Shown here in pieces: positions 42,473 through 50,884 of a DNA stretch of 64,000 nucleotides (within the stretch, counting starts at the first letter, position 1; the number at the start of each line of letters is the position of its first letter). A program made the translations under genes and the position numbers. This stretch comes from Thalassolituus sp034111725 (GTDB taxonomy: Bacteria > Pseudomonadota > Gammaproteobacteria > Pseudomonadales > Oceanobacteraceae). The notes beneath the pieces were generated by a model. The model saw nothing but the letters and a program-made list of their open reading frames with translations, did no database searches and was not told the origin of the DNA. The stretch spans positions 1-64,000 of the forward strand of contig NZ_JAWUWR010000077.1 in NCBI RefSeq assembly GCF_034111725.1, given 5' to 3'.

Positions 42473-45400
42473 ATGATTCCCGTTAGTCAGCTAATTACAA
42501 TCTCCATTTGTTATATTGCCGTGCTCTTTCTGATTGCTTGGTACGGTGACCGGCGCGCCCATCAAGGTAAACCCTTACATGGCAGTGGCTTGGTTTATAG
42601 CTTATCACTGGCGGTGTATTGCACTTCATGGACTTTCTATGGAGCAGTCGGACAAGCGGCGTCCAGTGGCTGGATCTTTTTAGCGATTTACGTCGGGCCA
42701 ATTGTTTTTTTACTGCTTTTTTGGAATTTACTTGAACGCATAGTGCGTATCACTAAAGAAAAACGTCTGACTTCCATTGCTGACTTTATCGCCACGCGCT
42801 ATGGCCGCGATCACACCCTCGCTGTCATCGTCACACTCGTCGCCGTTATGGGGGTCGTTCCTTATATCGCGCTGCAGCTAAAAGCGATTTCCACGACGTT
42901 TGAATTACTCACCCAGCCTTTGGGGCTGGATTACGGTATTCCAGGCTCTATTTGGCAAGACACCGGTTTCTATATCAGTGTCGTCATGGCCCTGTTCGTC
43001 ATTATATTTGGTACCCGCGATATTGATGCCAGTGAGCAACATCCGGGAATGATTTTAGCCGTGGCATTTGAGTCTCTGGTCAAATTACTGGCCTTTGTTG
43101 GGGTTGGCATTTGGGTTATGACCTCGGTATTCGAAAGCCCAGAGGAGATATTGAAATTAACTCGAGAAACGGCCAGCGATCACCCTTTGCTACAAAGCAA
43201 CATGGTGTCAGTGTCCTTTATCTTACAGAGCGTGCTCGCCGGGTTTGCCATTGTGTGTTTACCGCGGCAATTTCAAGTCGCGGTAGTAGAAAACGAAGAC
43301 ACTAATCACATCCAAACTGCACGTTGGCTGTTCCCGCTTTATTTAGCCATCATGATGTTATTTGTTGCCCCGATTGCGTTAACGGGGCATTTATTTATGC
43401 AAGACTTAGGCTTTTCACCGGATACCTATGTGCTCAGTCTACCCGTTTCAATGGGCCAAGATGCACTGGCAATTATAGCGTTTATCGGCGGCGGCAGTGC
43501 TGCTAGCGGCATGATTATTGTTGCCACAATTGCGGTCAGCACCATGGTATCAAACGAGCTGGTGCTACCCGCCTTCTTTCGCCATGGGCAACAGCAAGAA
43601 AACCAACAACCTGCTGGCGTACAACGATTAGTACTGACTGTGCGCCGCGTCGTAATCATCGGCCTAATCGGGGTTTCGTACTTATTTTATCGAATCGCCG
43701 GAGAGTTTGAGTCACTCGCAGCGATTGGCTTGTTGTCGTTCGCTGCCATCGCACAATTTGCGCCTGCTCTATTCGGCGGTTTGATATGGCAAGGGGCCAA
43801 CCGCCAAGGCGCAATAGCAGGACTACTCGGCGGCACTTTTATTTGGTTTCAAATGTTGCTGTGGCCAGTATTAAGCCAACAGTTATTTGCTCCTAGCGGA
43901 ATCGACTCTATCGTGCCTAACAATGTGTTTGGCATCGACATGGATGACTTCAGTTTTACCGTTATTCTAAGCTTACTGGTTAATTGCACGCTGTTTGTTT
44001 TCTTCTCAGTTGTTACCAATGCTTCGGTCCGCGAACGCATGCTGGCCAGCGATTTCACCAGCGTACGCAGCTCGAATCAACGCAAACATACATCTTCGTT
44101 TAATTGTAAAGTAGATGACGTCCGCGTGGTACTTGAACGAATTTTGGGGTATCAAAAAACCGATGGATTTTTCACCCTGTATCAAGCTCGCCATGGTATT
44201 CAATATGACCATGCAATGGCATCCGATGACCTTCTCCATGATGCTGAAGAATTACTCGCTTCGGTTGTTGGCTCATCATCGGCGCGGGTTATTTTTTCGA
44301 CTCTACTAGGCGGAGAGCAAATTCAAATTCGCGATTTGGCTTTTTTAGCCAGTGAAGCCAGTCAGGCATTTACACTCAGCCGTGAACAATTGCAGGCTGC
44401 GTTAGAAAACCTCCACCAGGGGGTCAGCGTTATTGACCGCAACCTTAATTTAGTCGCTTGGAATCGCCGCTATTTAGAATTATTTGAATACCCGAAGGGC
44501 TTTATTCAAGTTGGCAAACCCATCGAAGAAGTCATCGCCTACAACGCAATGCGAGGCTTTTGCGGTGAAGGCGCGGTTACCGAGCAAGTTAAGCGGCGAA
44601 TGGACTATTTAAAATCATTATCAGCCCATCATTTTGAACGTTCGCTACCTCACGGCATCGTTGTTTCTATGCAAGGGCACCCCATGCCTGATGGCGGTTT
44701 CGTTACCAGTTTTACCGATATCACTGCTCATCGAAAAGCGGAGCAGGCGTTGCGTGAAACCAACATTACCTTAGAAAGACGTGTTGAGAAACGAACGCAA
44801 GAATTAGACGATTTAACCTCACAATTAATTGATGCAAACCAAAGCAAAACACGTTTCTTAGCGGCGACAGGCCACGATTTAATGCAGCCATTAAATGCCG
44901 CTAAGCTGTTTGCATCGACGCTGTCGCAGCAAAGTTTAACGACAGAACAACAATGCCTGCTAAAACATTTAGAAGGTGCTTTGCAATCTGCCGAGGACGT
45001 TCTGTCATTACTGGTTGAAATATCAAAACTCGATTCAGGGGCAATGGAACCTAACTTAAAGCCGATAAGTTTAGCCGCCGTATTACGTCCATTGCGCGAT
45101 GAGTTCACTGCGCTTGCTGCCGATCAAGGCTTAAAGCTGCATGTGCGCGAATGCAAGCATTGGGTGATTAGTGACGCGCATTGGCTGCGCAGAATTATTC
45201 AGAACTTTTTAAGTAATGCCGTGCGCTATACCAACAAGGGTGGCATCTTATTAGGCTGCAGAGTACGTGGAGAGCATCTTTTATTAGAGGTTTGGGATAC
45301 TGGTCTTGGCATACCACAAGACAAATTAATTGAAATATTCGGCGAATTTAAACGCCTCAATCAAGGACGCCAAGATACTAAAGGACTAGGGCTAGGACTC

Positions 45401-45919
45401 GCTATTGTTGATCGTATGTCGCGCAGAATGGAGCATTCAGTCAGCGTGTCATCCCGAGTTGGACGCGGCACCTGTTTCCGCATTGAATTACCTCTAACTC
45501 CAGCTCAAGAACAAAAAGTTGATAAAAGCGATGTCGTACTGAATAACACCGGCAACTTTAGTGGCATACCAACGTTCTGTATTGATAATGATGAGGCCGT
45601 TTTGGCGGGTATGACTGCTTTGTTAACTAGCTGGCAATGCGATTTGTATCCATGTCAGAACGAAACTGAAGCGCAAAACATCCCATTCGAACCGAGAATT
45701 ATGTTGGCAGATTATCAACTCGACCACGTATTAACGGGATTAGATGTCATGACGGGCATACGTGAAAGAATGAATAACCCGGACATTCCTGGAATTTTAA
45801 TTACCGCAGATCCTCGCCCAGAAATAGCAGATCAAGCAAAGGCATTAGGCTTCTATTTTTTAAGCAAACCCGTTCGCCCTGCGGCATTACGAGCCTTGAT
45901 GCGACGCTTACTGAGTTAA
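42473..45919 (+). CDS. crbS: CrbS-like hybrid sensor kinase with sodium:solute-symporter domain
   Basis: A 1148-residue membrane hybrid kinase. The N-terminal half (about residues 1-520) is an SSS-type symporter domain of about 13 helices. Then come a PAS domain (about 635-760, ALENLHQGVSVIDRN), a short coiled coil, a HisKA dimerisation domain with the phosphoacceptor H801 in AATGHDLMQPLNAAKLF, an ATPase domain (about 905-1015, NFLSNAVRY, DTGLGIP, GLGLGLAI) and a receiver domain (about 1028-1148) with phosphoacceptor D1080 in LADYQLDH and a lysine in LSKPV. This is the build of CrbS/MxtR, which controls the acetate switch. Its neighbours, the CrbR-like regulator and acs, support that role. 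Confidence 0.85.
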   Translation: MIPVSQLITISICYIAVLFLIAWYGDRRAHQGKPLHGSGLVYSLSLAVYCTSWTFYGAVGQAASSGWIFLAIYVGPIVFLLLFWNLLERIVRITKEKRLTSIADFIATRYGRDHTLAVIVTLVAVMGVVPYIALQLKAISTTFELLTQPLGLDYGIPGSIWQDTGFYISVVMALFVIIFGTRDIDASEQHPGMILAVAFESLVKLLAFVGVGIWVMTSVFESPEEILKLTRETASDHPLLQSNMVSVSFILQSVLAGFAIVCLPRQFQVAVVENEDTNHIQTARWLFPLYLAIMMLFVAPIALTGHLFMQDLGFSPDTYVLSLPVSMGQDALAIIAFIGGGSAASGMIIVATIAVSTMVSNELVLPAFFRHGQQQENQQPAGVQRLVLTVRRVVIIGLIGVSYLFYRIAGEFESLAAIGLLSFAAIAQFAPALFGGLIWQGANRQGAIAGLLGGTFIWFQMLLWPVLSQQLFAPSGIDSIVPNNVFGIDMDDFSFTVILSLLVNCTLFVFFSVVTNASVRERMLASDFTSVRSSNQRKHTSSFNCKVDDVRVVLERILGYQKTDGFFTLYQARHGIQYDHAMASDDLLHDAEELLASVVGSSSARVIFSTLLGGEQIQIRDLAFLASEASQAFTLSREQLQAALENLHQGVSVIDRNLNLVAWNRRYLELFEYPKGFIQVGKPIEEVIAYNAMRGFCGEGAVTEQVKRRMDYLKSLSAHHFERSLPHGIVVSMQGHPMPDGGFVTSFTDITAHRKAEQALRETNITLERRVEKRTQELDDLTSQLIDANQSKTRFLAATGHDLMQPLNAAKLFASTLSQQSLTTEQQCLLKHLEGALQSAEDVLSLLVEISKLDSGAMEPNLKPISLAAVLRPLRDEFTALAADQGLKLHVRECKHWVISDAHWLRRIIQNFLSNAVRYTNKGGILLGCRVRGEHLLLEVWDTGLGIPQDKLIEIFGEFKRLNQGRQDTKGLGLGLAIVDRMSRRMEHSVSVSSRVGRGTCFRIELPLTPAQEQKVDKSDVVLNNTGNFSGIPTFCIDNDEAVLAGMTALLTSWQCDLYPCQNETEAQNIPFEPRIMLADYQLDHVLTGLDVMTGIRERMNNPDIPGILITADPRPEIADQAKALGFYFLSKPVRPAALRALMRRLLS

Positions 45920-45966
45920 CTCAGCAAGCGTGCTTGGGAAAGATAGCAATAATTCATCAATGCGAA

Positions 45967-46656
45967 TCAGGCATCGACTTGTGATGCCGACGCCGCCATA
46001 CGTCCTTCTGGTTTTTCGATATCTAAACTTTGTACGGCAATAACTGCTTGCGTACGCGTACGTACACCAAGCTTACGGAAAATAGCGGTCACATGAGCTT
46101 TAATGGTCGCTTCACTGACTTCTAAATCATAAGCAATCTGCTTATTCAGCATACCGTCAGCCATCATAGTTAACACACGGAATTGCTGCGGAGTTAACGT
46201 CGCCAAACGCACGGCTAAGTCCATCGCTAATGGATTCGGGTGATGCTGATGACGGCGTGCTTTCTCAGGTAAATAAATATCACCTTGCAACACCAAACCA
46301 ATTGCCCGAGAAATTTCATCAAGTGACGAAGACTTAGCAATATAACCAGCGGCTTCGTGGTCAATGGCTTGACACATGATGGCAGGATCTTCACAAGCCG
46401 ACACAACGATGACAGGGATTTCAGGATAATGAGAGCGCATATAGACCAGCCCTGAATAGCCATGAGCGCCAGGCATTTGCAAATCCAGCAGCACCAAGTC
46501 TGCATCTTTATGCAGTTCAATTAAGTGCTGTAACTCAGGTAGCGATTCTGCCTGTTCAATCAGCACATCGGGCAACAACTGTTTTACAGCCTGCTGCATA
46601 GCGGTGCGAAATAACGGATGGTCATCCGCAATAATAATTTTTTGGGCCAGTTGCAT
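45967..46656 (-). CDS. crbR: CrbR-like LuxR-family response regulator
   Basis: A 229-residue response regulator with a receiver domain (about residues 7-125; phosphoacceptor D58 in DLVLLDLQMPG, acidic ADDHP pair, lysine in YIAKSSS) and a LuxR/NarL helix-turn-helix domain (about 160-215, QQFRVLTMMADGMLNKQIAY, SEATIKAHVTAIFRKLGV). It converges on the CrbS-like kinase and lies directly downstream of acs on the same strand. CrbR activates acs in Vibrio cholerae. GGAGG lies 5 bases before the ATG at 46656; an overlapping GTG at 46659 would be too close to it. Confidence 0.87.
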   Translation of the reverse strand: MQLAQKIIIADDHPLFRTAMQQAVKQLLPDVLIEQAESLPELQHLIELHKDADLVLLDLQMPGAHGYSGLVYMRSHYPEIPVIVVSACEDPAIMCQAIDHEAAGYIAKSSSLDEISRAIGLVLQGDIYLPEKARRHQHHPNPLAMDLAVRLATLTPQQFRVLTMMADGMLNKQIAYDLEVSEATIKAHVTAIFRKLGVRTRTQAVIAVQSLDIEKPEGRMAASASQVDA

Positions 46657-46739
46657 CACTGCCTCCTGTTTGGCTGTTCCATCGCCTTGTTATTGTTGTG
46701 TCTTACTGTCTTCTATCACTTTAGTCTAGAAACACTAAA

Positions 46740-46761
46740 GCCGCCGAGCAAGCTCGACGGC
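46740..46761. terminator. hairpin after acs
   Basis: GCCGCCGAGC pairs with GCTCGACGGC with one mismatch over a two-base loop, and on the minus strand TTTAGTGTTT follows. It lies 16 bases after the acs stop and before the response-regulator gene. Confidence 0.6.
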
Positions 46762-46776
46762 GTTAGTAACCAAACC

Positions 46777-48726
46777 TTAACGGTTTAGCCGCTCTTCAAT
46801 CAAAGTTTCAACAACAGCAGGATCTGCCAGCGTTGAAATATCACCCAGCGCATCATGTTCGTTGGCCGCTATTTTGCGCAAAATTCGACGCATGATTTTG
46901 CCTGAACGCGTTTTTGGTAATCCCGGCGTAATCTGAATTAAATCAGGTGTCGCCACTGGGCCAATTTCAGCACGTACCCAATTACGCAATTCCTTCACCA
47001 ATTCATCACTGGCTTCTTCACCAGAATTTAATGTGACATAAACATAAATACCTTGGCCTTTGATGTCGTGGGGGTAACCCACCACAGCGGCCTCAGCAAC
47101 CTTAGGATGCGCCACTAACGAACTCTCAACTTCAGCGGTACCCATACGGTGACCAGATACGTTGATCACATCGTCTACGCGACCAGTAATCCAGTAATAA
47201 CCATCCGCATCACGACGCGCTCCGTCACCGGTAAAATACATACCACGGAAGGTCGAGAAATAGGTCTGAACAAAACGTTCATGATCGCCATAAACACTGC
47301 GTGCTTGGCCAGGCCAGCTATCAACAATCACTAAGTTACCGTCGGTAGTACCATCTAATATCATACCGCCACTATCCACTAACGCTGGCTGTACACCAAA
47401 GAATGGCCGAGTTGCAGAACCCGGTTTAGTATCAGTAGCGCCCGGCAGTGGTGTAATCATGATGCCGCCTGTTTCGGTTTGCCACCAAGTATCCACCACA
47501 GGGCCACGCTCATCTCCCCTTGTGCGGTAGTACCATTCCCATGCTTCTGGGTTGATCGGTTCACCAACGGAACCTAACAAACGCAGGCTCTTGCGGCTAG
47601 TGTTGTCGACTGCAGCGGTGCCTTCGGCCATCAAAGAGCGAATAGCGGTCGGCGCGGTGTACAGAATGTTCACCTGATGCTTATCGATGATCTGCGAAAT
47701 GCGATTGATGCTCGGATAATTCGGTACGCCTTCCGACATCAAAGTAATACCGCCATTGGCCAATGGCCCGTACAGCAAGTAAGTGTGGCCAGTTACCCAG
47801 CCGACATCCGCGGTACACCAGTAGACATCACCATCGTGATAATCAAATACGTACTGATGGGTTATGGATGCCCACACCATGTAACCGCCCGTGGTGTGCA
47901 ATACACCCTTTGGTTTGCCTGTCGAACCTGATGTATACAAAATAAAGAGCGGGTCTTCGGCATTCATTTCTTCTGGCGGGCAATTAGGTGACGCCAATGC
48001 CATTAAGTCTTCGTACCAGACATCGCGCGCAGCATGCCAAGCCACTGGGCTGCCGGTGCGCTTTACCACAATCACTTTTTCTAACGATTTAATCGCTGGA
48101 TGCGTTAGTGCTTCATCGACATTGGCCTTAAGCGCAACTTTTTTACCTGCACGTACGCCTTCGTCAGCGGTAATCACAATTTTTGAATGACTGTCTTCAA
48201 TACGACCCGCCAATGCATCTGGTGAAAAACCACCAAATACCACCGAGTGGATTGCACCAATACGTGTGCAAGCCAACATAGCGACGGCCGCTTCAGGAAT
48301 CATCGGCATATAGATACAAACCACGTCGCCCTTACGTACACCCTGCCCGCGTAGCGCGTTGGCAAAGCGCGATACTTGCTCATGCAATTCGCGATAGGTG
48401 ATGTTTTTACTCTCACTTGGGTCGTCACCTTCCCAAATAATGGCGGTTTGATCTGCGCGTGTTGCAAGATGGCGATCTAGACAGTTAGCAGAGGCGTTGA
48501 GCGTACCGTCTTCAAACCAACGAATATCAACATTGTGATCATCAAAAGACACGTTGCGCACTTTAGTGAAAGGTTTAATCCAATCAATACGCTTGCTGGC
48601 CTCTTCGCGCCAGAAGCCATCAGGATTAATGACCGACTGTTGGTACATCTGCAGATACTTTTCATTGTCGATCCAAGCTGAATTGGCAAACTCAGGCTTA
48701 ACCTCATACATCTTGTCGTCACTCAT
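46777..48726 (-). CDS. acs: acetyl-CoA synthetase
   Basis: A 649-residue AMP-forming acetate:CoA ligase in the cytosol. YTSGSTGKPKGVLH is the nucleotide-binding loop, and WWQTETGG and YWITGRVDDVINVSGHR are further family motifs. The acetylation-controlled lysine is K610 in PKTRSGKIMRR (K609 in E. coli). Length is normal. GGGAG lies 8 bases before the ATG. It is the metabolic outlet of the locus: acetate taken up by the ActP-like symporter is activated here, and the CrbS/CrbR-like pair probably controls its expression. A gap of 363 bases separates it from the divergent porin. Confidence 0.97.
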   Translation of the reverse strand: MSDDKMYEVKPEFANSAWIDNEKYLQMYQQSVINPDGFWREEASKRIDWIKPFTKVRNVSFDDHNVDIRWFEDGTLNASANCLDRHLATRADQTAIIWEGDDPSESKNITYRELHEQVSRFANALRGQGVRKGDVVCIYMPMIPEAAVAMLACTRIGAIHSVVFGGFSPDALAGRIEDSHSKIVITADEGVRAGKKVALKANVDEALTHPAIKSLEKVIVVKRTGSPVAWHAARDVWYEDLMALASPNCPPEEMNAEDPLFILYTSGSTGKPKGVLHTTGGYMVWASITHQYVFDYHDGDVYWCTADVGWVTGHTYLLYGPLANGGITLMSEGVPNYPSINRISQIIDKHQVNILYTAPTAIRSLMAEGTAAVDNTSRKSLRLLGSVGEPINPEAWEWYYRTRGDERGPVVDTWWQTETGGIMITPLPGATDTKPGSATRPFFGVQPALVDSGGMILDGTTDGNLVIVDSWPGQARSVYGDHERFVQTYFSTFRGMYFTGDGARRDADGYYWITGRVDDVINVSGHRMGTAEVESSLVAHPKVAEAAVVGYPHDIKGQGIYVYVTLNSGEEASDELVKELRNWVRAEIGPVATPDLIQITPGLPKTRSGKIMRRILRKIAANEHDALGDISTLADPAVVETLIEERLNR

Positions 48727-49089
48727 TATTGTTCTCCCGTCATTCGTATCACGCTCAACCAGCTCGACAGCAGGCGTCGTTTAATGTTCTACCTCCATAT
48801 TGGTCGCACTAGGACCAAGGCTGAATTAGACAATGGTCTATTCAGCGCAAATAGAGATTACGCAGTGAGTTGCTAGTCAGAGAATACTACAAAGTCAGGA
48901 AAGTACTGTCATTAGGGGCAATTCACCGTCGTTTTTATTCGAAAATGACAATCTGAACGGGTGCTTCATTTAACCAGAGCGAGAGGACTTGGGCAGTAGG
49001 GACACTTGCTTCGACCTTTGGCTAATTTCATTGCACAGAATTTGTGCACCATAGTGGCTCTGCACAATACAAAAATTAGGAGAACAAGC
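48727..49089. other. 363-base divergent promoter region, acs and DcaP-like porin
   Basis: Holds promoters for acs (minus) and the porin (plus). No gene with a credible ribosome-binding site is seen. TGTGCAC-N11-TGCACA around 49042-49065 is a short inverted repeat just before the porin start and may be a regulator site. I cannot place -10 and -35 elements with confidence. Confidence 0.5.
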
Positions 49090-50199
49090 ATGCGCAAATT
49101 ACCTATGGTTTTACTGGCCACTGCGGCACTGCCAATGGCGGTCAACGCTGCCAATACCGAGTTCAGCTTCGGCGGCTTCATTAAAATGGATGCCATGCTG
49201 AGTACGTATTCTGATGGCGATATCGTCGATGGCTATGGACGCGACTATTATGCGCCATCGCAAATCGTCCCGGGCACTGAACCTGATACGGCTGAGCTTG
49301 ATTTCAGCGTTCGCAACTCCCGCTTCAATTTTAAAACAGTAACTCAAGTTGAAGATGGTAAAACCATCACTAGCTTTATAGAGCTAGATTTCTCGACAAC
49401 GGCCGGCGGTAATGAAGTCGTATCCAACTCTTACGTGCCACGTATACGTCACGCCTATGTTCAGTACGACAAGTTATTGGTGGGTCAAACTTGGTCTAAC
49501 TTTATGAACGTGGGTGCTCTGCCAGAAGTCGCTGACTTTATTGGCCCGAGCGAATCCACCGTCTTTATTCGTCAGCCACAAGTACGCTATACCTCCGGCG
49601 ACCTATCCGTGTCTTTAGAAAATCCGCAAACCACAGGGGCTGGCGATAGCGGTGACAATGGTATGCTGCCAGACTTAACGGCCAGCTACAAAATCAAAGC
49701 CGACAATCTCGATATGACCGCTGCATTGTTGCTACGTCAATTGAGTTATGACGGCCCAGCGGAAGATGACGACGCTAATACCATGGGTTACGGCGTAAAC
49801 GTCGCCGGTAAGTTGATGGTCGGTAAGGATGACTTAAAATTCAGTGCGACTTACGGTAAAGGTGTTGGCCGTTACGTGGGCTTAGGTGCGGTTGCGGATG
49901 TCGCCCTGGTAGGTGAGGACTTAGAAGCCAGCGATACCACCGCCGCTTTTATTGCTTATCGCCATCACTGGAGCAGCCAATGGCGCTCAACCGCTGTATA
50001 CGGCATGTTATCTGCCGACTACGATGATTCTGTGACCAGCGGTGTTACCGATGCGACTAGTATGCGCGTTAACATTATGCACTCACCGGTTAAGCAATTG
50101 ACCTACGGTGCAGAACTCAGCACAGCGAATGTTGAGCGTGTGGGTGGGGATGATGTCACCATGAACCGCGTCTACTTCACGACCAAGTACGCGTTCTAA
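49090..50199 (+). CDS. DcaP-like outer-membrane porin
   Basis: A 369-residue outer-membrane channel. A signal peptide (MRKLPMVLLATAALPMAVNA) is followed by the DcaP-family start FSFGGFIKMDAMLS, then FSVRNSRFNFKT, a run of amphipathic strands (RIRHAYVQYDKLLVGQTWSN, IRQPQVRYTSGDL) and a terminal phenylalanine (YFTTKYAF). DcaP proteins form trimeric channels for dicarboxylates and related acids. AGGAG lies 7 bases before the ATG at 49090; an in-frame ATG at 49006 is not a credible start. It is divergent from acs, which fits a role in small-acid uptake, and ends with a strong terminator. Confidence 0.9.
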   Translation: MRKLPMVLLATAALPMAVNAANTEFSFGGFIKMDAMLSTYSDGDIVDGYGRDYYAPSQIVPGTEPDTAELDFSVRNSRFNFKTVTQVEDGKTITSFIELDFSTTAGGNEVVSNSYVPRIRHAYVQYDKLLVGQTWSNFMNVGALPEVADFIGPSESTVFIRQPQVRYTSGDLSVSLENPQTTGAGDSGDNGMLPDLTASYKIKADNLDMTAALLLRQLSYDGPAEDDDANTMGYGVNVAGKLMVGKDDLKFSATYGKGVGRYVGLGAVADVALVGEDLEASDTTAAFIAYRHHWSSQWRSTAVYGMLSADYDDSVTSGVTDATSMRVNIMHSPVKQLTYGAELSTANVERVGGDDVTMNRVYFTTKYAF

Positions 50200-50232
50200 T
50201 CGTTTTAAATCATTAAACACGTTTAAAGATCG

Positions 50233-50266
50233 ATGCCGCTGAGCTGTTTGCTCAGCGGCATTTTTG
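50233..50266 (+). terminator. intrinsic terminator after the porin gene
   Basis: ATGCCGCTGAGC pairs with GCTCAGCGGCAT over five bases and is followed by TTTTTGTT. It ends the DcaP-like transcript. Confidence 0.92.
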
Positions 50267-50884
50267 TTGGATGGTTACAAGGTCTTGCCAATGCATATCG
50301 CTCTTAATGAGACTTCATCCTCTTAGCCCCTATTGCGCTAACATAAGGCTTAACTAAAAACCCTCAGCATCAAGCACACTATGACTCCCTACAAAAACGT
50401 CCCTATTCACATATCTGCAACCTTTCAAGGGCACCCTCCCCTCGTCAAAAATAATTGCACTAAACGCATCCAACGCGATGTTAACAACGTATACACCAAG
50501 TTAACGGATAATTACTTGATCACAACGCAGAACACAAAGTGTTACTAACATGTGAGTCAATAACGAAAATAGCCAAGGTTGGCCATGACTTGCACAAGAT
50601 TTACATAGTGACTTTTTTTGTCACTTTATGTCCAGATCGCCAACTCAAAGGAGCACTACACCCTCTTTTGTTGCTTAAAAACGATGAATGAACAGATGTA
50701 CGGTAGTTTTATTAACACAAACGGCGAGCAACTGATATTCATTGCTAAATCAAGCGCTTACCACATGATGAAAAACCTTGGCTACATACTGGCTGTAAAT
50801 TGACGCAAGATGTTACAAACCCTATGATCACTGCCAATGAACAAGACATGACTTTTTTTATCGATATAAGTTCAGGTTAATTTT
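50267..50884. other. 618-base leader and spacer before the DUF11 operon
   Basis: A long AT-rich region without a credible gene. At 50607-50625 AGTGAC and GTCACT flank a T7 run, an inverted repeat that could be a protein-binding site or weak hairpin. GACTTTTTTT occurs again near 50849-50858. Short reading frames at 50381-50548 and 50618-50803 lack ribosome-binding sites. I looked for a cyclic-di-GMP riboswitch and saw none. The promoter of the downstream operon must be here. Confidence 0.5.

Noticed and set aside
49018..49035. TTGGC and TTGCA near the porin start, resembling a sigma-54 promoter
   Set aside because: The spacing between GG and GC is 11 bases, one longer than the strict sigma-54 spacing of 10, so it cannot be claimed.
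50381..50548. Short reading frame of 55 codons in the leader of the DUF11 operon
   Set aside because: No ribosome-binding site, no signal or domain, and high Asn/Lys/Thr content that reflects the AT-rich DNA; not credible as a gene.
50618..50803. 61-codon reading frame in the same leader
   Set aside because: TTG start inside a T tract, no ribosome-binding site and no family features; treated as chance.
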